Shown here piece by piece: positions 58,837-64,000 of a stretch of DNA of 64,000 nt. The notes under the pieces are model-generated. The model had not been told where the DNA came from. It ran no database searches and worked only from the letters and a program-made list of their open reading frames with translations. Each line of letters opens with the position of its first letter. The first letter of the stretch is position 1. The position numbers were made by a program, and so were the translations under genes. Source of the DNA: Deinococcus puniceus (GTDB lineage: Bacteria; Deinococcota; Deinococci; Deinococcales; Deinococcaceae); the NCBI RefSeq assembly GCF_001644565.1, contig NZ_CP011387.1:976501-1040500 (forward strand). Direction: 5' to 3'.

Positions 58837-58865
58837 ACTGTACAGGGCGGGCAGGATGAAGGCAA
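58837..58865 (-). promoter_or_regulatory. leuA: leuA promoter
   Basis: -35 TTGCCT (58865-58860), a 17-base spacer, and -10 TACAGT (58842-58837). It begins about 36 bases after the stop of the DUF11 gene. Confidence 0.75.
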
Positions 58866-58900
58866 GCCCACACGTCTACACGGGTGCGGCGCTTTTCAGG

Positions 58901-61210
58901 TCAGCGGATATTCGCCTGCATGCAAATTCGGCCCGTGCTGCCCGCATCCAACGTGCCTAGGCCTAGTTTCATGTTCTGTCCCGTCAACTCGCCCCGGTCT
59001 GCGTCGGTGGCCGAAGTCAGGTCGGTGACGACATTGTTGAGAGTGAGACGCAGGCCAAGGCCAGTGCCGTAGCCGTCCACTTTGGGCAGGGTTTCGGCGG
59101 GCAGGGCGTCCTTCAACACGAAGTTGGGGGCCGCGCCGCCCGTGTTGCCAAAGTTGACGCAGTATTCCAACAGGTCACCGGGCGAGCCTGCCACGTTTGT
59201 GCCTGTGGCGCTGGCCTGCGTGATGTTGCGTACCGTTTTGGTCAGGGTCACCACCGGGCGCACCGGAACCACCGTCACGGCGTCGCTGGCGCTGTTGTTG
59301 CCCGCCGCGCTGGCTTCTTCACCGCCCCCGCCGATTGTTGCGGTATTGGTGTAGTTGCCTGCATTGGCCGCCACCACCGTCAGGGTGATATCGGGAAACA
59401 CCGTGCCTGCGCTGAGGCTGTCGGAACGGGTGCAGCGCAGGGGCGAGAGGGTGCATGTCCAGCCCGCCCCGTTGATGCTCTGGGCGATCATTCCGGCGGG
59501 CAGGGTGTCGGTGACCGTAACTGTGCCCGAACTGCCCGCCCAGCCCACCGCGTTGGAGGCCTGCAACGTGAAGCTTCCCGGTTGCCCCGCCGCAAAATTA
59601 CCCGTGTGCGTTTTGGTCAGCGTGAGGTCGGGGCCGCTGACGATGACGGTGGCAGGTTGGTCGCCCGTTAGGGTGGGATTGCCGTCGCTGGCGTCGGTGA
59701 TGGTATTCCCCAATGTTTGCTGGCGGTAGGTCACGTTACCCGTATTGTTGATCGCTGTGCCGCCGGGAGTGCCCGCGTTCACCTGCACCCGGAAGCGCAC
59801 CCGCGCCTCGTCGCCGGGAAGAAGCAGGCCGCCCGCCAAAGCTGTTGCGCCCGTGCCCAGCCGGAACACCACCCGGTTGCCCGCGCTGTCGTATTCCGCC
59901 TGATCGTCCCCAACCGCGTTTGTTTTGGTTCCCGCGTTGGCTCCGGTCAGGCTCAGTGAACCCGGCACGAAGCTGGTATTGGGGGGCAGCACATCGGTCA
60001 GCATCACATTTACTGCGCCGTCGTTGCCCTGATTTTTGACGACCAGCTCGTATTCCAATTGGTCTCCGGGCAGCACGCGCCCGCCGTTCACGTCCCTCAC
60101 TGTTTTGGTCAGACCATCCTTGAGGTTGGGAATGAAAATATCGGTGGCGAGGGTGATGATGCCCGGATAGATCACGTCGCCCGAGCTTCCGGTGACGCGC
60201 ACCACTGCCGACGTGCTGGCGTTGGGCAGCGGCGTATTGGGGGCAAACGTATCTATATCCAGCCCCAGTGTATTGGCAAAGGTAGGAGTGCGGCCTGCCG
60301 TCACTTCTGTGCCTAGCGCCGAAATAGTGGAGTTGAATACGTCGTTGACAGGGTTGGCGGCATTGAACACCGGACTAAGTGCGCCGCTGTTGGCCCCGAA
60401 CTGCAGGCTGCCCCCAGTTCCGATTCCCTCGGCGGCTCCCCGGTCTCCGTCGTAGGCCACCACGCCCACCGTGCTGTTCACGGCTCCGATACTGGGGGTC
60501 AAAAAGCCGCTGACGGTGATGTCTAAGGGAAAACTTGGATCTGAAGCGCTTTGCAGCCCATCGAAGACCGACAGATTTCGCACGGGGAGGGCGCTGTTTT
60601 TGAACGCCACCACCAATGTCCAGTTGGCCCATGTGCCCGCGCCCTGCGTGCTGTTGATGTTGGCGACGGTGTAGGCTCCGTTATCCCCGGCCTGCACTAG
60701 GGCCGTCACATCCACAAACGACTGGTAGGTGTTGCCTATTCTAGCCACGTTTGTTGCCACTAGAGGGCTGACTGCCTGCCCCGGCACACCAAAAGACACG
60801 CTGCGGCGATTTGGGGCGCTACTTGAACTGCCGCTCCAGTACAACCCTGCAAACAGCACGCTGCTGCCAGAGGTCAGGTTGAGGGTGGCGGAGCTGGAAT
60901 TGCTGGTGGAAGGGTCATTGTCGGTGTCGCTGTTGACCAGATACACCTGATTGTTGGTGACGGTATTGGTCAGATTCCCCGGCTGCACGGCGCGGGCGCT
61001 GGCGCATCTGCTGGCCTGCGTGGCGGTCGCCAACGCTCTGTCGATGGTGCAGTAGTAATTCACGTTGCCGATCAGCACGATGTCGCCGTTGGTCGATGGA
61101 TTGCTGTAGCGCATGGCAAACGCCTGCTGGGCACTCGCCTGTGACCAGAGCAATAGGGCGGCCAAGAGGCCCAGGCTTCGGATCATCCATCGCCAAGCCG
61201 TCCAACTCAC
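58901..61210 (-). CDS. large exported DUF11-repeat surface protein
   Basis: 769 residues, GTG start. Signal peptide (about 8-28, SQASAQQ). Residues ~45-350 are a beta-rich N-terminal domain with NGDIVLIGNVNYYC and VLFAGLYWSGS, typical of DUF3344/DUF11-type adhesin-like proteins. Two or three DUF11 repeats follow (LTKTVRDVNGGRVLPGDQLE at ~370, LTLTKTHTGNFAAGQPGSF at ~525, LTKTVRNITQ at ~655). It ends in CMQANIR with no sorting signal or membrane anchor. Likely a cell-surface structural protein; no enzymatic motif. Confidence 0.85.
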   Translation of the reverse strand: MSWTAWRWMIRSLGLLAALLLWSQASAQQAFAMRYSNPSTNGDIVLIGNVNYYCTIDRALATATQASRCASARAVQPGNLTNTVTNNQVYLVNSDTDNDPSTSNSSSATLNLTSGSSVLFAGLYWSGSSSSAPNRRSVSFGVPGQAVSPLVATNVARIGNTYQSFVDVTALVQAGDNGAYTVANINSTQGAGTWANWTLVVAFKNSALPVRNLSVFDGLQSASDPSFPLDITVSGFLTPSIGAVNSTVGVVAYDGDRGAAEGIGTGGSLQFGANSGALSPVFNAANPVNDVFNSTISALGTEVTAGRTPTFANTLGLDIDTFAPNTPLPNASTSAVVRVTGSSGDVIYPGIITLATDIFIPNLKDGLTKTVRDVNGGRVLPGDQLEYELVVKNQGNDGAVNVMLTDVLPPNTSFVPGSLSLTGANAGTKTNAVGDDQAEYDSAGNRVVFRLGTGATALAGGLLLPGDEARVRFRVQVNAGTPGGTAINNTGNVTYRQQTLGNTITDASDGNPTLTGDQPATVIVSGPDLTLTKTHTGNFAAGQPGSFTLQASNAVGWAGSSGTVTVTDTLPAGMIAQSINGAGWTCTLSPLRCTRSDSLSAGTVFPDITLTVVAANAGNYTNTATIGGGGEEASAAGNNSASDAVTVVPVRPVVTLTKTVRNITQASATGTNVAGSPGDLLEYCVNFGNTGGAAPNFVLKDALPAETLPKVDGYGTGLGLRLTLNNVVTDLTSATDADRGELTGQNMKLGLGTLDAGSTGRICMQANIR

Positions 61211-61320
61211 AGGTCGCCAGCCGTCTTGATGAGGGTCATATCCCTTCAGTGAACTTTTTCATAGCCAATTAAATATTTACTTGTCTAGATATGCCCCCAA
61301 GAAGGTGTGAATCAAACACG

Positions 61321-61354
61321 TGTGCCCCACCCAGATTGCTCCGGGCAGGGCACA
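61321..61354 (-). terminator. hairpin after ilvC
   Basis: Plus-strand arms TGTGCCCCACCC (61321-61332) and GGGCAGGGCACA (61343-61354) pair with two mismatches. It lies 22 bases past the ilvC stop; the T-run on the minus strand is weak. Confidence 0.5.
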
Positions 61355-61376
61355 GCCAAGAACAGGGGGCCGAAGC

Positions 61377-62387
61377 TTAAACTTCCAACGCCTTCTTGCT
61401 GATGAAGGGCATCATGTCGCGCAGTTCCTTGCCCACGGTTTCCAGTTTGTGGTCGCGCATTTTGCTGCGCTGCTCGTTCATGTACGGGAAACCACCCTCG
61501 GCGTCGGCAATAAACCGCTCGGCGAATTTTCCAGTCTGAATGTCGGTCAGCACCTCTTTCATGGTGGCCTTGGTTTCGTCCGTAATAATGCGCGGCCCAG
61601 TCACGTAGTCACCAAACTCGGCGGTGTTGCTGATGCTGTGGCGCATGCCTTCAAAGCCCTTCTCGTAGATCAAATCCACGATCAGTTTAACTTCGTGCAG
61701 GGTTTCGAAGTAGGCGATTTCGGGCTGATAGCCCGCTTCCACCAAAGTCTCGAATCCGGCCTGAATCAGGTGGGTCACCCCGCCGCACAGCACGCTCTGC
61801 TCACCAAAGAGGTCGGTTTCGGTTTCTTCCTTGAAGGTGGTTTCCAGCACGCCCGCACGGGTACAGCCGATGCCGCGTGCGTAGGCCAGCGCAATCTCGC
61901 GGGCTTTTCCGCTGGCGTCCTGCTGCACGGCAAAAATACCGGGCATGCCCGCGCCGTCGGCGTACACGCGGCGCAGCATGTGGCCGGGGCCTTTGGGGGC
62001 CACGAGGTACACGTCCACATCGGCGGGCGGCTTGATGCGTCCGAAATGCACGTTGAAACCGTGTCCGAAGGCCAGCGCCTTGCCTGCGGTCAGGTGCGGC
62101 TCGATGCTTTCGGCGTAGGTTTTGGGCTGGTTCTCGTCGGGAATGAGCAGCATGACCACATCTGCCGTTTTGGTGGCTTCCTCGATGCTGACTACTTTCA
62201 AGCCCGCCTGCTCGGCTTTGGCTTTGCTGCTGGAGCCTTCGCGCAGGCCGACCACTACGTTCAAGCCGCTGTCACGCAGGTTCTGCGCGTGGGCGTGCGC
62301 CTGAGAGCCGTAGCCGATAATCGCAATCAGCTTGTCTTGGATGGAGTCGAGAGACACGTCGCGGTCATAGAACATCGTTGCAGCCAT
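61377..62387 (-). CDS. ilvC: ketol-acid reductoisomerase (NADP+)
   Basis: 336 residues from the ATG with CAGGAGAATCC upstream. Class I (short) KARI: Rossmann [17 protein letters not shown] with downstream VGLREGSSS as the NADPH-specificity loop, then the knotted helical domain with [26 protein letters not shown] and metal-ligand acids. It makes dihydroxyisovalerate and dihydroxymethylvalerate. It follows ilvN by 79 bases. Confidence 0.96.
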   Translation of the reverse strand: MAATMFYDRDVSLDSIQDKLIAIIGYGSQAHAHAQNLRDSGLNVVVGLREGSSSKAKAEQAGLKVVSIEEATKTADVVMLLIPDENQPKTYAESIEPHLTAGKALAFGHGFNVHFGRIKPPADVDVYLVAPKGPGHMLRRVYADGAGMPGIFAVQQDASGKAREIALAYARGIGCTRAGVLETTFKEETETDLFGEQSVLCGGVTHLIQAGFETLVEAGYQPEIAYFETLHEVKLIVDLIYEKGFEGMRHSISNTAEFGDYVTGPRIITDETKATMKEVLTDIQTGKFAERFIADAEGGFPYMNEQRSKMRDHKLETVGKELRDMMPFISKKALEV

Positions 62388-62466
62388 TTGTGGATTCTCC
62401 TGTATTGAAGGGGTGGGTGGGGGAGTGCGGGCTAGGTAAGGGTGGGGCGTCTGGGTCAGAGACGAC

Positions 62467-63087
62467 TCAGAACAAATTCGGCACATCCCGCGCCCGCTCT
62501 TCCCTCGGCTCCACACTTTCCACCGCTGGGCGCAGCGTTTCAGTTTCTCCATCATGGTACACGTGGCTGGGAATGTCGGCGTTGCTGCCGCGTGTCAGGG
62601 CAATTCGGCCCGTTCGCATGGTTTCCAGAATCCCAAACGGGCGCATCTGCTCGATAAAAGCGGTGATCTTGCCCTCGTCGCCCGTCACTTCAAAGGTCAG
62701 GGCGTGGCGGCCCACATCCACGATTCGGCTGCGGAAATCCTCGGCGATCTGGCGCACTTCTACGCGGCTGTCGGGCGAAATCGCCACTTTCACCAGCACC
62801 AGTTCGCGGTCTACAAACTTCTCCAAGCTGTGGTCGATGATCCGCACCACGTCATGCAATTTTTCCAGTTGGCGCATGGCTTGTTCCACCACGCCCCGGT
62901 CTCCGGTAACGACAAAAGTCATGCGGGAGAGGCCGGGATGCTCGGTTGCGCCCACGCTAAGGCTGCGAATGTTGTAGCCGCGCCGCCCAAATAGGGCCGT
63001 GATACGGGTCAGCACGCGGGGTTCGTCGCGCACCAACGCCGAAACGAGGTGGTCTTTGGGCTGCTCGGTCATCGTGTAGTCGCTCAT
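62467..63087 (-). CDS. ilvN: acetolactate synthase small (regulatory) subunit
   Basis: 206 residues. N-terminal ACT domain ([32 protein letters not shown]) senses valine; the C-terminal ALS_ss_C domain spans about 90-170. A ~25-residue acidic/Arg tail extends past the usual end. The ATG overlaps the ilvB stop (ATGA at 63084-63087). Confidence 0.95.
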   Translation of the reverse strand: MSDYTMTEQPKDHLVSALVRDEPRVLTRITALFGRRGYNIRSLSVGATEHPGLSRMTFVVTGDRGVVEQAMRQLEKLHDVVRIIDHSLEKFVDRELVLVKVAISPDSRVEVRQIAEDFRSRIVDVGRHALTFEVTGDEGKITAFIEQMRPFGILETMRTGRIALTRGSNADIPSHVYHDGETETLRPAVESVEPREERARDVPNLF

Positions 63088-64000
63088 GCGTTTTTGGCTC
63101 CCTCGGCAGCTTCGGCCATTTCCGCCGACAGGTCAGGCGCGGGCTGTTTGCGGGGCGGCTCGGTTTCGATCATCTCGTACAGTGCCGCGCCCGCCGGAAC
63201 CATCGGGAAGACGCCGTGTTCGTGCGGCACCACGATTTCCAGCAGGGCCGATTTGGGGTCTGCCAGCCAAGCGTCGATCATGCCGGGCAACTCCTCGGCG
63301 TTAGAGGCGCGGTAGCCGGGGACATCGTAGGCTTCGGCCAGTTTTACAAAGTCGGGGTTAGAGTCGCCTAGCCAGACCTCGCTGTACCTCTTTTCGTGGA
63401 ACAGTTCTTGCCACTGGCGCACCATGCCCAAGTAAGAATTGTTGATGATGCAGATTTTGACGTTGCGGATGTCGTACATCTTGAGCGTCGCCAGTTCCTG
63501 CAAGGTCATCTGGAATCCGCCGTCGCCCGCAATGACAATACTGGTTACGCCGGGTTCGGCCATGCCCGCGCCGATGGCCGCCGGGAATCCGAAGCCCATC
63601 GTGCCCAGTCCGCCCGAATTGATCCAACGGCGCGGTTTTTCAAAGCGGGCCAGTTGCGCGGCCAGCATTTGGTGTTGCCCCACGTCGCTGCTCAGAATGT
63701 CGTCGGGGCGCAGGCGGTCTACCACCGATTTCACGGCAAATCCAGCGCCCCACTCGGTGGGCGTGACGGTGCGGCTCTTCCATTCCGCTATCTGCGCCCG
63801 CCACTCCGGCAAGTCAAGTTTCTGTGCGCTCTCGGTCAGCATCTTGGCGGCCACCACCGCGTCTCCGCGCACCGGCACGCCTACACGCACAATTTTGCCA
63901 ATTTCGGCGGCGTCCAATTCCACATGAATAATCGCGGCGTTGGGCGCAAACCCGTTCACGCGGCCCGTCACGCGGTCATCGAAGCGCAGGCCAATGCCCA
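63084..64000 (-). CDS. ilvB: acetolactate synthase large subunit (5' part outside window)
   Basis: The frame is open to base 64000, so about the last 305 codons are present. It begins within LRFDDRVTGRVNGFAPNAAI of the central FAD/cofactor-binding domain. The ThDP-binding C-terminal domain follows, with GLGTMGFGFPAAIGA, VIAGDGGFQM and NNSYLGMVRQWQ. It condenses two pyruvates or pyruvate plus 2-oxobutyrate. A ~35-residue Pro/Glu/Ala tail follows the catalytic domain. Any ilv leader would lie outside the window. Confidence 0.95.
   Translation of the reverse strand, partial: GIGLRFDDRVTGRVNGFAPNAAIIHVELDAAEIGKIVRVGVPVRGDAVVAAKMLTESAQKLDLPEWRAQIAEWKSRTVTPTEWGAGFAVKSVVDRLRPDDILSSDVGQHQMLAAQLARFEKPRRWINSGGLGTMGFGFPAAIGAGMAEPGVTSIVIAGDGGFQMTLQELATLKMYDIRNVKICIINNSYLGMVRQWQELFHEKRYSEVWLGDSNPDFVKLAEAYDVPGYRASNAEELPGMIDAWLADPKSALLEIVVPHEHGVFPMVPAGAALYEMIETEPPRKQPAPDLSAEMAEAAEGAKNA

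Overview
The window is GC-rich chromosomal DNA from a Deinococcus-type bacterium. This is judged from the gene families and from a promoter habit in which a TANNNT box lies 5-9 bases before the start codon, as expected for the leaderless mRNAs that are common in Deinococcus. Housekeeping genes (secA, ligA, tsaD, nusB, folD, ispG, map, leuA, ilvBNC) lie among envelope, transport and lineage-specific genes. I see no prophage, CRISPR array, transposase, rRNA or tRNA gene. Genes are dense on both strands. The first gene (at base 1) and the last (ilvB, at base 64000) are cut by the window edges.

Layout. 1-4.6 kb: Ala-rich coiled-coil protein, alpha/beta hydrolase, DUF4397 protein, membrane-anchored sulfite-oxidase-like molybdoenzyme. 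4.8-8.8 kb: uppP, a DUF3445 haem N-demethylase-like gene, a lipoprotein ribonuclease translationally coupled to a barstar inhibitor, tsaD. 9.3-13.7 kb: two large surface lipoproteins (Ig/carboxypeptidase-regulatory-like and subtilase with a PPC domain). 14.3-22.4 kb: secA, small proteins, and a reverse-strand envelope group (VWA protein, large membrane protein, class A PBP, small membrane protein). 22.5-28.4 kb: metallopeptidase-like protein, sugar ABC ATPase, amino-acid ABC binding protein and permease, BMP-family nucleoside-binding protein. 28.6-34.5 kb: ligA, Asp23-nusB-folD operon, divergent PAP2, nucleotide kinase-like protein. 34.6-39.2 kb: GH13 amylase divergent from two more BMP paralogues. 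39.5-45.4 kb: ispG, unknown secreted and small proteins, D-aminopeptidase, map. 45.7-49.8 kb: potABCD-type polyamine ABC operon. 49.8-57 kb: small proteins, VanW-family protein, META-domain proteins, and a membrane protein/metallophosphatase/tyrosine phosphatase/racemase operon. 57-64 kb: leuA with its leader, a DUF11 surface protein, ilvC-ilvN-ilvB.

The most notable signal is upstream of leuA. A promoter with both boxes is followed at once by a 15-codon leader ORF carrying four consecutive Leu codons, then mutually exclusive antiterminator and terminator hairpins. This is a textbook ribosome-mediated leucine attenuator on what looks like a leaderless leader peptide. The second theme is intergenic repeats: at least five small families. 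They include a ~135-bp element with perfect 11-bp terminal inverted repeats, and a ~112-base multi-hairpin element whose two copies differ in sequence while keeping their base pairing. Other points worth a look are a secreted ribonuclease-barstar pair, three BMP paralogues of which one has lost likely ligand residues, and an Arg-rich short ORF just before potA.
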